From an uncultured Oscillospiraceae bacterium (GTDB lineage Bacteria; Bacillota; Clostridia; Oscillospirales; Oscillospiraceae): a stretch of 64,000 bases of DNA. Under the pieces are notes generated by a model, which was not told where the DNA came from, did not search any database, and saw only the letters and a list, made by a program, of their open reading frames with translations. The translations under genes and the position numbers were made by a program. Where the stretch lies: the NCBI GenBank assembly GCA_934552825.1, contig CAKTEQ010000003.1, forward strand, positions 248,001 to 312,000. Reading direction: 5' to 3'. Positions 41,978-50,446 of this stretch are shown one piece after another. How positions within the stretch are numbered: position 1 is the stretch's first letter; every line of letters begins with the position of its first letter.

Positions 41978-43333
41978 ATGAAGAGAGAAGCATTCCGCTC
42001 CAGGCTCGGCTTCATACTTGTCAGCGCCGGATGTGCGATCGGCATAGGTAATGTGTGGCGCTTTCCGTATGTTGCTGGTGAGAATGGCGGCGGCATATTT
42101 GTACTTGTGTACCTTGTTTGCCTTATAGTTATGGGCATACCGGTCATGACTATGGAGCTTGCAGTGGGCAGAGCGAGCCGAAAGAGCGCGGTCCTCGCCT
42201 ATAAGACGCTGGAACGCCCTGGGCAGAAGTGGCATATACACGGCTGGTTCTGCATGCTTGGGTGCTACCTGCTCATGATGTACTACACCACGGTGACAGG
42301 CTGGATGGTGAGCTATTTTGCAAAGTTCCTTACGGGCGCGTTTTCCTCGGGAATGACGACTGAGGTCGTGAGCGGTGTGTTCGGGGATCTTCTGGCGTCA
42401 CCGGGCAAAATGGTTATCTGGACAGAAATAGTCGTTCTGGCAGGCTTCGTGGTTTGCAGCTTCGGGCTCCAGAAGGGCCTTGAGCGCATAACTAAAGTCA
42501 TGATGATAGCACTGCTTGCCCTTATAGTAGTGCTGGCGGTACACAGCCTTACCCTGCCCGGGGCGGGAGAGGGAATGAAGTTCTATCTGCTTCCCTCAAC
42601 GGCGAGCATAAAGGAGAACGGTTTCGGCAGTCTCATAACGAGTGCCATGAATCAGGCGTTCTTTACACTCAGCCTCGGTATAGCGGCTATGGAGATCTTC
42701 GGCAGCTATATGAGCGATAGGAACACGCTAACAGGTGAAGCTGTGCGCATCTGCGCTCTGGACACTTTCGTCGCCATAATGGCAGGCATGATAATTTTCC
42801 CCGCCTGCTTCTCCTTCGGAGTACAGCCGAATCAGGGACCGTCGCTCATATTCCAGACCCTTCCCAATATCTTTGTGAACATGGCTGGCGGCCGTGTGTG
42901 GGGAACGCTGTTCTTCCTGTTTATGATATTCGCGAGCTTTTCCACGGTTCTTGCGGTGTTTGAGAATATCATCGCCATCTGCATGGATACCTTCGGAATA
43001 AGCAGAAAGAAAGCTGTCGTGATAAACGGCATACTCCTTGCCATACTGAGCCTGCCCTGCGTGTTTGGCTACAATCTGCTCAGCGGCGTGCACATCATCG
43101 GTGCCAGGGACATACTGGACAGCGAGGATTTCCTCGTGAGCAATCTGCTGCTGCCTATCGGCTCACTCATTTATCTGCTCTTCTGCGTTACAAAGTGGGG
43201 CTGGGGCTTTGATAAGTATATTGCTGAGGTCAATAAGGGCACAGGTCTGCGCCTGTCCCCGAAGCTTAAGCCTTATTTCCAGTGGGTACTGCCGATACTC
43301 ATTCTGATAATACTCATTCAGGGACTTATATAA
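41978..43333 (+). CDS. Neurotransmitter:sodium symporter family transporter
   Basis: The 451-residue, about 11-12-span protein has the NSS signature CAIGIGNVWRFPYVAGENGGG near residue 17 (shown shortened: GIGNVWRFPYVAGENGGG), containing the unwound TM1 sodium and substrate site, and FFTLSLGIAAMEIFGSYM in TM6. Bacterial NSS proteins (LeuT, TnaT, MhsT) import amino acids with sodium. ATG 41978 has AGAGGTGG upstream. Divergent LysR suggests substrate-dependent control. Confidence 0.92.
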   Translation: MKREAFRSRLGFILVSAGCAIGIGNVWRFPYVAGENGGGIFVLVYLVCLIVMGIPVMTMELAVGRASRKSAVLAYKTLERPGQKWHIHGWFCMLGCYLLMMYYTTVTGWMVSYFAKFLTGAFSSGMTTEVVSGVFGDLLASPGKMVIWTEIVVLAGFVVCSFGLQKGLERITKVMMIALLALIVVLAVHSLTLPGAGEGMKFYLLPSTASIKENGFGSLITSAMNQAFFTLSLGIAAMEIFGSYMSDRNTLTGEAVRICALDTFVAIMAGMIIFPACFSFGVQPNQGPSLIFQTLPNIFVNMAGGRVWGTLFFLFMIFASFSTVLAVFENIIAICMDTFGISRKKAVVINGILLAILSLPCVFGYNLLSGVHIIGARDILDSEDFLVSNLLLPIGSLIYLLFCVTKWGWGFDKYIAEVNKGTGLRLSPKLKPYFQWVLPILILIILIQGLI

Positions 43334-43334
43334 A

Positions 43335-43372
43335 CGCTTGCCCCCGCGGGAGTTTCTCGCGGGGGCGTTTTT
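43335..43372 (+). terminator. Intrinsic terminator after the NSS gene
   Basis: GCCCCCGCG pairs with CGCGGGGGC around GGAGTTTCT and is followed by GTTTTT. Confidence 0.9.
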
Positions 43373-43388
43373 GGCGGTGAGTTTTCGT

Positions 43389-43417
43389 TTGCAATCCCGG
43401 TGAAATTAGGGTATCAT
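43389..43417 (+). promoter_or_regulatory. Promoter of the flavoprotein-gldA pair
   Basis: TTGCAA (43389-43394) and TATCAT (43412-43417) are 17 bases apart. Confidence 0.6.
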
Positions 43418-43468
43418 CGAAATATAACACATTAACCTGTAATAATCAAAGTTCTGAGAGGTGGCAAA

Positions 43469-44092
43469 ATGAGTAAAGTACTGCTTATAAACGGCAGTCC
43501 AAACGAGCACGGCTGCACATATACAGCCCTCAGGGAAGTGGCCGATACGTTGAAAAAGCACGGTATAGAGACGGAGATAATGTACCTGGGACGCGCCGCC
43601 ATAAACGACTGCATGGCCTGTATGGCGTGCAGAACAACGGGGAGGTGCGTGATAAAGGACGGGGTAAACGAGCTTGCCGGCAGGCTGGACACGCTGGACG
43701 GTATCGTGATAGGTTCTCCTGTATACGTAGCCGGTCCTACGGCGCGGCTCGAGGCGTTCCTCAACAGGCTTGTTTACAGCGCGAAAGCACCCCTTGCGGG
43801 GAAGGTCGGCGCGAGCGTAGTATCATGCCGCAGGGGCGGCGCTACGGCGGCGTTTGACAGGCTGAACAAGTATTTCACCATAAGCAATATGATAGTTGCG
43901 GGGTCGCAGTACTGGAACCAGGTGCATGGTCACACGCCTGAGGACGTGCGCAAGGACGAAGAGGGTCTGCAGACAATGCGCACTCTGGGTGAGAATATAG
44001 CGTGGATGCTGGAATGCATCGGCAGCGGGGACGCCGCCGGGGTGAAAAGACCGGAGTATGAGACTCCTATCCCAACACACTTCATAAGATAA
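43469..44092 (+). CDS. NADPH-dependent FMN reductase-like / iron-sulfur flavoprotein family
   Basis: The 207-residue flavodoxin-fold protein has the FMN phosphate loop LLINGSPNEHGCTYTAL at the N-terminus, a cysteine-rich DCMACMACRTTGRC near residue 48, and the flavin-binding GIVIGSPVYVAGPTARLEAF. The cysteine motif is the place where iron-sulfur flavoproteins (Isf) bind a cluster, though many relatives do not. It probably moves electrons to an unknown acceptor. GAGAGGTGG precedes the ATG; gldA follows after 12 bases, suggesting cotranscription. Confidence 0.82.
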   Translation: MSKVLLINGSPNEHGCTYTALREVADTLKKHGIETEIMYLGRAAINDCMACMACRTTGRCVIKDGVNELAGRLDTLDGIVIGSPVYVAGPTARLEAFLNRLVYSAKAPLAGKVGASVVSCRRGGATAAFDRLNKYFTISNMIVAGSQYWNQVHGHTPEDVRKDEEGLQTMRTLGENIAWMLECIGSGDAAGVKRPEYETPIPTHFIR

Positions 44093-44104
44093 GGAGAACG
44101 AAAT

Positions 44105-45199
44105 ATGCTGAACCGCATGGTGTTTCCGGGAAAGTATTTTCAGGGAAGCAACGCACTTGAACAGTTTGCCCTGTGCACAGAGACGATGGGGAAAAGCTTC
44201 ATGCTCTTCGGAACGAAGACCGCGCTGAAAGCCGCGCGGGATAAGATAGAGAAGAGTTTTGAGGATAAAGACGTAAAATTTGTATTCGAGCTCAGCCACG
44301 GCAGACCGGTAAACAGCGAGTATGAGAGAATAGAGAAGCTGCTCCTTGACTCCGGCTGCACGACGGCAGTGGCCATCGGCGGCGGAGGAATAATAGACAT
44401 GGTCAGAGCCGCGGCTCTGAAAAACGGGAAGGGGCTTGTTGTAGTCCCAACGACTGTCGCTTCAGACGCAGCGTGCACGAACGTGTCTCTTCATTACAGC
44501 GAGGACGGCTCGACGATAATCGGCGGAGATCTCCTGCCGAGAAATCCGGATATTGTCATTGTGGACACAACGGTACTGGCGAATGCTCCGGTGCGCATGC
44601 TCCTCGCGGGAGTGGGTGATGCGCTCGCAACTTACTACGAAGCGCGGACCTGTTATAATAACGGCGTGGAGCAGATGGGCGGTGCAGGCATTACATACAC
44701 CACTATGAAGATGGCGGAGCTCTGCAGAGACATGCTTTTCCAGTTCGGCGAGAAGGCGGTCGCGGACTGCCGGGAGCACAAGACCACGCCTGAATTTGAA
44801 AAGACGGTGGAGGCGTGCGCGTTTCTCAGCGGCGTCGCCTGCCTGAACGCCGGGTGCTCCGGAGCCCACGGACTGGGGGATCACATAAGCACAATGCCCG
44901 GCGGGCACGACTGGCTCCACGGCGAGCGGGTGGCGGTGGGCCTTGTGATGCAGCTCATAATCGAGGAATATGACATGAGCGAGATCGAGAAGGTACTGAC
45001 TTTCCTTATCCGCTGCGGAGTCCCGGCGACGATAAAGGACCTGGGATATGAAAACCTGGAGGAGACGGCGAGATTTCTCGGCTCGGGGGCTGAAAACGAC
45101 CATCTTGTATCCAATATGCGCAGTTCCAACCACAGCGCCGCCGCAATAGAGCGGGCCTGCCTCGAGGCTGTTCGTTTGAGTGAAAAAATAAAAGGCTAA
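44105..45199 (+). CDS. gldA: Glycerol dehydrogenase-like iron/zinc alcohol dehydrogenase
   Basis: The 364-residue protein has the group III alcohol dehydrogenase layout: NAD-binding AIGGGGIIDMVRAAA near residue 95, PTTVASDAACTNVS, metal ligands Asp in GVGDALATYYEA (about 170) and two His in AHGLGDHIS and HDWLHGERVAVG. These match GldA, which oxidises glycerol to dihydroxyacetone with NAD. Related 1-phosphate dehydrogenases cannot be excluded. It ends just before a terminator. Confidence 0.86.
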   Translation: MLNRMVFPGKYFQGSNALEQFALCTETMGKSFMLFGTKTALKAARDKIEKSFEDKDVKFVFELSHGRPVNSEYERIEKLLLDSGCTTAVAIGGGGIIDMVRAAALKNGKGLVVVPTTVASDAACTNVSLHYSEDGSTIIGGDLLPRNPDIVIVDTTVLANAPVRMLLAGVGDALATYYEARTCYNNGVEQMGGAGITYTTMKMAELCRDMLFQFGEKAVADCREHKTTPEFEKTVEACAFLSGVACLNAGCSGAHGLGDHISTMPGGHDWLHGERVAVGLVMQLIIEEYDMSEIEKVLTFLIRCGVPATIKDLGYENLEETARFLGSGAENDHLVSNMRSSNHSAAAIERACLEAVRLSEKIKG

Positions 45200-45239
45200 A
45201 TTCTGCCGTCCGGAAAGCAGCTTCGGACGGCAGAATTTT
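45198..45239 (+). terminator. Intrinsic terminator after gldA
   Basis: AAATTCTGCCGTCCG pairs with CGGACGGCAGAATTT around an 11-base loop and is followed by TG and TATA. Confidence 0.88.
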
Positions 45240-45273
45240 GTATAAAAATACAGAAAATGTTCGGGAAATATAG

Positions 45274-45302
45274 TGGACAGAGTAAAGTAAATTTGATATA
45301 AT
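45274..45302 (+). promoter_or_regulatory. Promoter of putP
   Basis: TGGACA (45274-45279) and TATAAT (45297-45302) are 17 bases apart, 33 bases before the ATG. Confidence 0.7.
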
Positions 45303-45334
45303 TTCTCCTGATTTTTGTCTAAGGAGAAGAGAAT

Positions 45335-46885
45335 ATGGGAGACACACTGAAAATTCTGACATCCATGTTAATATACATGGCTGCCGTCATCGTAATCGGC
45401 ATAGCTTTTGCCCGCCGCGCGAACAAGAATTCCGACGCATACTTTTTGGGCGGAAGAACGCTCGGCCCCTGGGTCACCGCCATGAGTGCGGAGGCCTCGG
45501 ATATGTCCGGCTGGCTTCTTATGGGACTGCCCGGTGTCGCATACTGGTGCGGTATAGCAGACGCCGCGTGGACGGCAATCGGCCTTGCCGTGGGCACATA
45601 CCTCAACTGGCTCATAGTATCAAAGCGCCTGCGCCGTTACAGCGTTAAGACGGACGCTATCACACTGCCTGAGTATTTTTCAAACAGGTTCCATGAGAAG
45701 AAAAAGGTGATCATGACCATCGCGGCTGTTTTCATCCTCATTTTCTTCACAGTATACGCGGCGAGCTGCTTTGTTACCTGCGGCAAGCTGTTTTCCACCC
45801 TTTTCGGGCTGCCCTATATGTGGATGATGGTAGTCGGAGTTGTGTTCGTGCTGCTCTATACCATCCTCGGCGGCTTTCTCGCAGAGAGCGCTTCTGACTT
45901 TATGCAGGCGGTTGTCATGATAATAGCCCTCGCGGTCATTGTTATAGTCGGCACTTCTCATGCGGGTGGACTCAAAGCGGTCATCGACAACGCAAAATCT
46001 ATCCCCGGTTTCTTGGATTTCTTCGGGATCGCAACGCCTGCTACCGTTGACGGTGTTCAGCAGGTCGTAGGCGGTCAGCCCCAGTTCGGTGCTGCCGGAA
46101 GCTATGGCATGCTCTCCGTCGTTTCCACATTGGCATGGGGTTTGGGATACTTCGGAATGCCCCAGGTGCTCCTGAGATTTATGGCGATACGCAGTGAAAA
46201 TGAGCTTACGCGTTCCCGCCGTATAGCGACGGTATGGGTGGTTATTTCCCTTGCAGTGGCGGTATTTATCGGCGTCGTTGGCAGAGCACTTTACCCCACA
46301 GCCCTCACAACCTCCTCTGAGGCTGAGAATGTATTTATCCTTCTGTCCACAAATCTGCTGCCGCCTCTTATTGCGGGATTTGTAATGGCGGGTATCCTCG
46401 CAGCTACGATAAGCTCTTCGGACTCCTACCTGCTCATAGCCGCCTCCGCACTCTCCAAGAATATTTATCAGGGACTTATCCGCAAGGACGCAAGCGACAA
46501 GAAGGTCATGACGATGTCCAGAATAACCCTGCTTGCAATTGCTGTTATAGCCATGATAATCGCCCTTGACGAGAACAGCGTCATCTTTACGATAGTCAGC
46601 TTCGCTTGGGCGGGATTTGGCGCTACTTTCGGACCGCTCATGATAATGAGCCTTTTCTGGAAGCGCATCAACAGAGCCGGTGCGATCGCCGGTATGATAG
46701 GCGGCGGCGTTATGGTGTTCGTATGGAAGCTCCTTATCCGCCCCCTTGGCGGAGTTCTCGGCATATATGAACTCCTGCCCGCTTTTATATTCTCCCTTAT
46801 CTGCATTGTCGTTGTGTCTCTGCTGACGACGCCCCCCTCTGAGCAGATCAGGAAGGAATTTGACGAGGTCAAAAACCGCGTGTAA
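45335..46885 (+). CDS. putP: Sodium/proline symporter
   Basis: The 516-residue, 13-span protein belongs to the sodium:solute symporter family. It shows AYFLGGRTLGPWVTAMSAEA-type start (DAYFLGGRTLGPWVTAMSAE), ASDMSGWLLMGLPG in TM2 with the sodium and proline site, GYFGMPQVLLRFMAIRS, and AAILAATISSSDSYLLIAAS-like TM8 (GILAATISSSDSYLLIA). These are PutP hallmarks. AAGGAGAAG precedes the ATG. Proline can feed Stickland-type metabolism; that use is inferred. Confidence 0.93.
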   Translation: MGDTLKILTSMLIYMAAVIVIGIAFARRANKNSDAYFLGGRTLGPWVTAMSAEASDMSGWLLMGLPGVAYWCGIADAAWTAIGLAVGTYLNWLIVSKRLRRYSVKTDAITLPEYFSNRFHEKKKVIMTIAAVFILIFFTVYAASCFVTCGKLFSTLFGLPYMWMMVVGVVFVLLYTILGGFLAESASDFMQAVVMIIALAVIVIVGTSHAGGLKAVIDNAKSIPGFLDFFGIATPATVDGVQQVVGGQPQFGAAGSYGMLSVVSTLAWGLGYFGMPQVLLRFMAIRSENELTRSRRIATVWVVISLAVAVFIGVVGRALYPTALTTSSEAENVFILLSTNLLPPLIAGFVMAGILAATISSSDSYLLIAASALSKNIYQGLIRKDASDKKVMTMSRITLLAIAVIAMIIALDENSVIFTIVSFAWAGFGATFGPLMIMSLFWKRINRAGAIAGMIGGGVMVFVWKLLIRPLGGVLGIYELLPAFIFSLICIVVVSLLTTPPSEQIRKEFDEVKNRV

Positions 46886-46894
46886 TGAAATAAC

Positions 46895-46934
46895 AAAAAA
46901 CCTCCGTATGCTTTTGGCATACGGAGGTTTTTCT
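46895..46934. terminator. Bidirectional terminator
   Basis: ACCTCCGTATGC pairs with GCATACGGAGGT, with A runs before and T runs after, between convergent putP and the lipid kinase gene. Confidence 0.92.
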
Positions 46935-46953
46935 CTGATTGTGATGCGGCAGC

Positions 46954-47850
46954 TTATTTTACGCCGGACATTATGCGTACAGGGCTTTCCACGCAGGTTA
47001 TCTCAGCTTTGCTGTGGGCGCCGCCGTCCTCGCCGTCAAATGTCCAGGGGACATCATTCTCGGCAGTGATGGTAAGGTGCTTTGTCTTGAAAAACACGAT
47101 GTTCTCGTCGCTGTAATCCTGGTTGAGAAGACACAGGGCGATATGCCCCACGTCTATCAGGCTTTTTGAATCCCGCAGGAGCAGGACCTCAAGCTCTCCG
47201 TCGTAGAGGGACTCATACTCCGAACTGAATTTCAGCACACCGCCGCCGACAGAGAGGGTGTTGCAAACGGCGCCGAAGAGGAATGTATCCTCAAAAACCT
47301 GTCCGTCAGCCTCCACGCGCATCTTATAGGAGCGGATGCGGGGAAGGCGCTTTATAGCTTCGATGATATACGCAGTGTGCCCAAGGGCGTTTTTCATGTC
47401 CTGAGGCGTAGAGTAGGACACTTCCGAGAAAGCGCCGAAGGCCGCCACATAGACAAAATATCTCTCGTTGAAGCGCCCAATATCGAAGGGGAAGGGGATG
47501 CCGTTTATAGCGGTATCCGCGCTTTTTTCCGGATCCAGGGGAATTTTCAGGGTCAACGCCGTGTCGTTTGCCGAGCCGCCGGGGATATACCCCAGAGGCA
47601 CCTCCACGCCGCCCTCAATGAAACCGGAGATCGTTTCGTTCAGAGTACCGTCGCCGCCGGAGCAGACGACAGCGTCATATTCCCGGCCGTGCTCTTTGAT
47701 ATACTCATATCCGTCGAGACGGCGCAGGGTGGGATGAACGGTGACTTTATATCCATTCCGTGTGAACTTATAAATAATGCTGCTGAGCTTGCCGGCTACC
47801 TTACCCTTGCCGGCGGAGGGATTATAGACGAAAAGCAGTGTTTTTTCCAT
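46954..47850 (-). CDS. Diacylglycerol kinase catalytic domain lipid kinase (YegS/DgkB-like)
   Basis: The 298-residue cytoplasmic protein has NPSAGKGKVAGKL near the start, the ATP-site GGDGTLNETISGF (about 63) and PLGYIPGGSANDTALTL (about 83), then the second domain of the NAD kinase/DAGK fold. Members phosphorylate diacylglycerol or related lipids, recycling lipid head groups. ATG 47850 (AGAGGTAC upstream) is preferred over the 12-codon longer start at 47886. Confidence 0.85.
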   Translation of the reverse strand: MEKTLLFVYNPSAGKGKVAGKLSSIIYKFTRNGYKVTVHPTLRRLDGYEYIKEHGREYDAVVCSGGDGTLNETISGFIEGGVEVPLGYIPGGSANDTALTLKIPLDPEKSADTAINGIPFPFDIGRFNERYFVYVAAFGAFSEVSYSTPQDMKNALGHTAYIIEAIKRLPRIRSYKMRVEADGQVFEDTFLFGAVCNTLSVGGGVLKFSSEYESLYDGELEVLLLRDSKSLIDVGHIALCLLNQDYSDENIVFFKTKHLTITAENDVPWTFDGEDGGAHSKAEITCVESPVRIMSGVK

Positions 47851-47931
47851 ATCTGTACCTCTTACGCGCGCCGGAGAAACCGACACATTTTACATCATTT
47901 TACCAATGCTTTTCATCCAAGTCAATACCGC

Positions 47932-48783
47932 TCAGATCGTACCCTTGACCATGAGTGTGCTCGTGCCGGGAGTAACGCTCCAGCGTCCTGTGGCCGTGTC
48001 CTGAGTGTAGGTCGCTGCGGGGACTGTCACGTTTCCTGCGACTGTCGCAAATTCGCCTGTAGCCGCCTCGTAAGTGTAGTTTGTGGGAGCGGTCCATGCG
48101 GCGCCGTTGAAGGTTACGGCGAGGTTAGTCAGTATTGGATCGAACGTGTCAGATATGACGATGCCCTCTGTCACCGCTGTGTTGCCGTGGTTCTGAATAA
48201 TAAAGGTGTAGGTCACTTCACCCTTTTCCGTCACGGTCACGGGGCATATAGCTTTTGCGATAGTGAGCCGCGCAGCGGACTCTGCGTTTACCGTAGCGGT
48301 ATCAGTGAGGGGAACGGTGAGCCCATCTGCAGTCACAGTGACAGTGTTTGTTATAGAGCTGCCAGCGCCCAGAGGTGCATACTGGTTTACCGCCGCCTCG
48401 TAGATGAGCGTGATATTGCCGCCCGCGGGGACTGTGATACCGCTTATGCTGAGGGGAGGACCTGCGGCTATTGTGGGCGCCGTGCTCTGGAGGACGCCGT
48501 TGACGTAGTATTTCAGGGAACCTGCGGTGTAGGTTAGGGGATAGAGCGTCTGGGCACCGAAGGTGTAAGCGCCGAGATTATCTCTGACAGTGACGCCGGT
48601 AAAGGCGGTTGTGCCGGCATTCACAACGCTTACGGCGTAAACAACGGAGCCCTCGCCGTTATAGGAGGTGGATATCGCTGTTTTCGTCGCGGTGAGGACC
48701 GCGATAAGCTCGCCGACAGCCACATTGGAGGAGGTCGTCATGCCGCCGTACTGAAGCGTTGCCTGGTTAGTAAACTGTGCCAT
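47932..48783 (-). CDS. DUF11-type repeat protein without signal peptide
   Basis: The 283-residue protein starts MAQFTNQATLQYGG after AAGGTGATC. It holds two Ig-like conserved-repeat (DUF11) modules, at about 35-165 (VVYAVSVVNAGTTAFTGVTV, then DNLGAYTFG) and 185-280 (VTYTFIIQNHGNTAVTEGIV, then SDTFDPIL). Composition is rich in Thr, Ala and Val. It has no signal peptide, membrane anchor or LPxTG motif, so its location is puzzling; spore coat or mother-cell expression is a guess. Stand-alone gene between a lipid kinase and divergent degV. Confidence 0.72.
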   Translation of the reverse strand: MAQFTNQATLQYGGMTTSSNVAVGELIAVLTATKTAISTSYNGEGSVVYAVSVVNAGTTAFTGVTVRDNLGAYTFGAQTLYPLTYTAGSLKYYVNGVLQSTAPTIAAGPPLSISGITVPAGGNITLIYEAAVNQYAPLGAGSSITNTVTVTADGLTVPLTDTATVNAESAARLTIAKAICPVTVTEKGEVTYTFIIQNHGNTAVTEGIVISDTFDPILTNLAVTFNGAAWTAPTNYTYEAATGEFATVAGNVTVPAATYTQDTATGRWSVTPGTSTLMVKGTI

Positions 48784-48948
48784 TGTTATGATCACCTTAA
48801 GAAGTTTCTGATTGGGGAGATTGGTCTCCCGGTTCATTCTATGCGACGGGTACGGGCGGTGTTCAAAATATATGTTGACACAGGTGCGGCGGATGAGATA
48901 AACTGTGAAGCGTGTGATTACTTAACCGCAGCTATGAAAGGAAACACT

Positions 48949-49791
48949 ATGAAAATCGGAATAAGTGCTGACAGCACCTGCGATCTCTCGCCGGAGCTCA
49001 TCGAAAAATATAATGTTGCCATCACCCCGCTCACAGTGGTCGTGGATGGGAAAAACTACCGGGATCTGGAAGAGATCGACCCGGACATGCTCTTTGCACT
49101 CGTGGAAGAGACAGGCAAGATAGGCTCTACCTCTGCCGTGAATGTGGGGGAATATGAGGAATTCTTTGAAAAACGCCTGGGGGAATATGACGCGCTTATA
49201 CATTTCACTATAAGCGGCGAGATGTCCGCATGCTATCAGAACGCCTGCCTTGCAGCCCAGGACAGGGACAATATTTTCGTGGTCGATTCCAGAAATTTGT
49301 CTACAGGTATCGGACTGCTTGTCCTAGAAGCGGCGGAGATGGCGGCAGACGGTATTCAGACCGGGGAAATATTTGACCGCCTGCAGGCTAAGAAAGAAAA
49401 GCTGGATGTCAGCTTTGTGCTCCACACCCTTGATTATCTCCGCAAAGGCGGCAGATGCAGCGCTATAGCGAGCCTCGGTGCGAATCTCCTCAAGCTCAGA
49501 CCCTGCATCAAGGTGAGCGAAGGCAAGATGGGTGTTGCGAAAAAGTACAAGGGCAGCATGGAAAGCGCCCTTGAGAAATATGTGAAGGACCAGCTCGCGG
49601 AGGCGGACACTCTGGAGACAAAGCGCATATTCATAACCCATACCGGTGTAAGCGCCGAGACCGCGGATAAGGTCCGGGGTTGGATCGCCGAATGTGCGGG
49701 TTTTGATGAGATACTGGAGACAAGAGCCGGGTGCACAGTGTCCTGCCACAGCGGACCCCTCTGCCTCGGAATACTGTTTTTCAGGAAATAA
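48949..49791 (+). CDS. DegV family fatty acid-binding protein
   Basis: The 280-residue protein has the DegV N-terminal ISADSTCDLSPELIEKY, the lipid-site KIGSTSAVNVGEYEEFF, FVVDSRNLSTGIGLLV, DYLRKGGRCS and the terminal GCTVSCHSGPLCLGILFF. DegV/FakB proteins carry fatty acids to FakA for phosphorylation, but no FakA-like gene lies nearby. ATG 48949 has AAAGGAAA upstream and is preferred over ATG 48934. Confidence 0.88.
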   Translation: MKIGISADSTCDLSPELIEKYNVAITPLTVVVDGKNYRDLEEIDPDMLFALVEETGKIGSTSAVNVGEYEEFFEKRLGEYDALIHFTISGEMSACYQNACLAAQDRDNIFVVDSRNLSTGIGLLVLEAAEMAADGIQTGEIFDRLQAKKEKLDVSFVLHTLDYLRKGGRCSAIASLGANLLKLRPCIKVSEGKMGVAKKYKGSMESALEKYVKDQLAEADTLETKRIFITHTGVSAETADKVRGWIAECAGFDEILETRAGCTVSCHSGPLCLGILFFRK

Positions 49792-49809
49792 GGCTTAATT
49801 ATGCAAATA

Positions 49810-49840
49810 AGAAGCGGCTCCCCATTGGGGAGCCGCTTCT
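49810..49840 (+). terminator. Hairpin after degV
   Basis: AGAAGCGGCTCCCC pairs with GGGGAGCCGCTTCT around ATT. The stem is very strong but the T run is weak. Confidence 0.75.
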
Positions 49841-49859
49841 CTGAAAACGCGAAATTATC

Positions 49860-49888
49860 TTGACTTTTGCCGCCGGAATATCTATAAT
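49860..49888 (+). promoter_or_regulatory. Promoter of tRNA-Pro
   Basis: TTGACT (49860-49865) and TATAAT (49883-49888), 17 bases apart, end 16 bases before the tRNA. Confidence 0.8.
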
Positions 49889-49904
49889 ATATAAGCAATT
49901 GTTT

Positions 49905-49981
49905 CGGGGCGTGGCGAAGTTTGGTATCGCGCTTGGTTCGGGTCCAAGAGGCCGTGGGTTCGAATCCCGTCGCTCCGACCA
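49905..49981 (+). tRNA. tRNA-Pro (CGG)
   Basis: The acceptor CGGGGCG pairs with CGCTCCG (49971-49977, one G-U pair), then A and encoded CCA. The anticodon stem CTTGG/CCAAG encloses TTCGGGT with CGG at 49939-49941. The T arm GTGGGTTCGAATCCCGT is canonical. Confidence 0.95.
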
Positions 49982-49983
49982 AG

Positions 49984-50032
49984 GAGCACGGCAGCTGTGA
50001 TGTAATACATCTCAGACTGCCGTGCTCTTTTT
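49984..50032 (+). terminator. Terminator after tRNA-Pro
   Basis: GAGCACGGCAG (49984-49994) pairs with CTGCCGTGCTC (50017-50027), followed by TTTTTATAT. Confidence 0.92.
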
Positions 50033-50197
50033 ATATCTAATTACGAGATCTTAAAGTAGGCGGTAAATGAAATAATGAGCATGGGATAATAAGAGCGATG
50101 GACCATCCGCATGTGACGAACGCCTGTGAACGGGAATAGCATGAAACTGGGGATTACCATGGATATCCTCAATAACCAACTGGAAGGTGCATAGGCT

Positions 50198-50434
50198 ATG
50201 GATACACTCGTGAGCCTTGATAATATTGTCCCTGGGCAAAGAGCGACGGTGAGCGAGCTTACGGCAACAGGCGCGATGCGCCGCCGCCTGCTGGATGTGG
50301 GACTGGTAAACGACACAGAGGTGGAATGCCTCGGGCGCAGCCCCGGGGGAGACCCATCTGCGTACCTTGTGCGGGGCGCCGTGATTGCCATACGCCGTGA
50401 GGATTGCCGCGGCATTATTGTCAGGCGTTCCTGA
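50198..50434 (+). CDS. feoA: Ferrous iron transport protein A
   Basis: FeoA is a small SH3-like cytoplasmic partner of the FeoB ferrous iron channel. The 78-residue protein has PGQRATVSELTATGAMRRRL, the conserved LLDVGLVNDTEVE, and AYLVRGAVIAIRREDC, all typical. GGAAGG lies about ten bases before the ATG. The 165 bases upstream hold no recognised riboswitch or clear iron box. feoB follows after 12 bases. Confidence 0.92.
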   Translation: MDTLVSLDNIVPGQRATVSELTATGAMRRRLLDVGLVNDTEVECLGRSPGGDPSAYLVRGAVIAIRREDCRGIIVRRS

Positions 50435-50446
50435 AGGTGCAGGCGG

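Noticed and set aside
50040..50197. Fe2+-sensing (NiCo-type) riboswitch before feoA
   Set aside because: The conserved G/A-rich junction segments of that class are not present; only a small GATGG/CCATC hairpin is seen.
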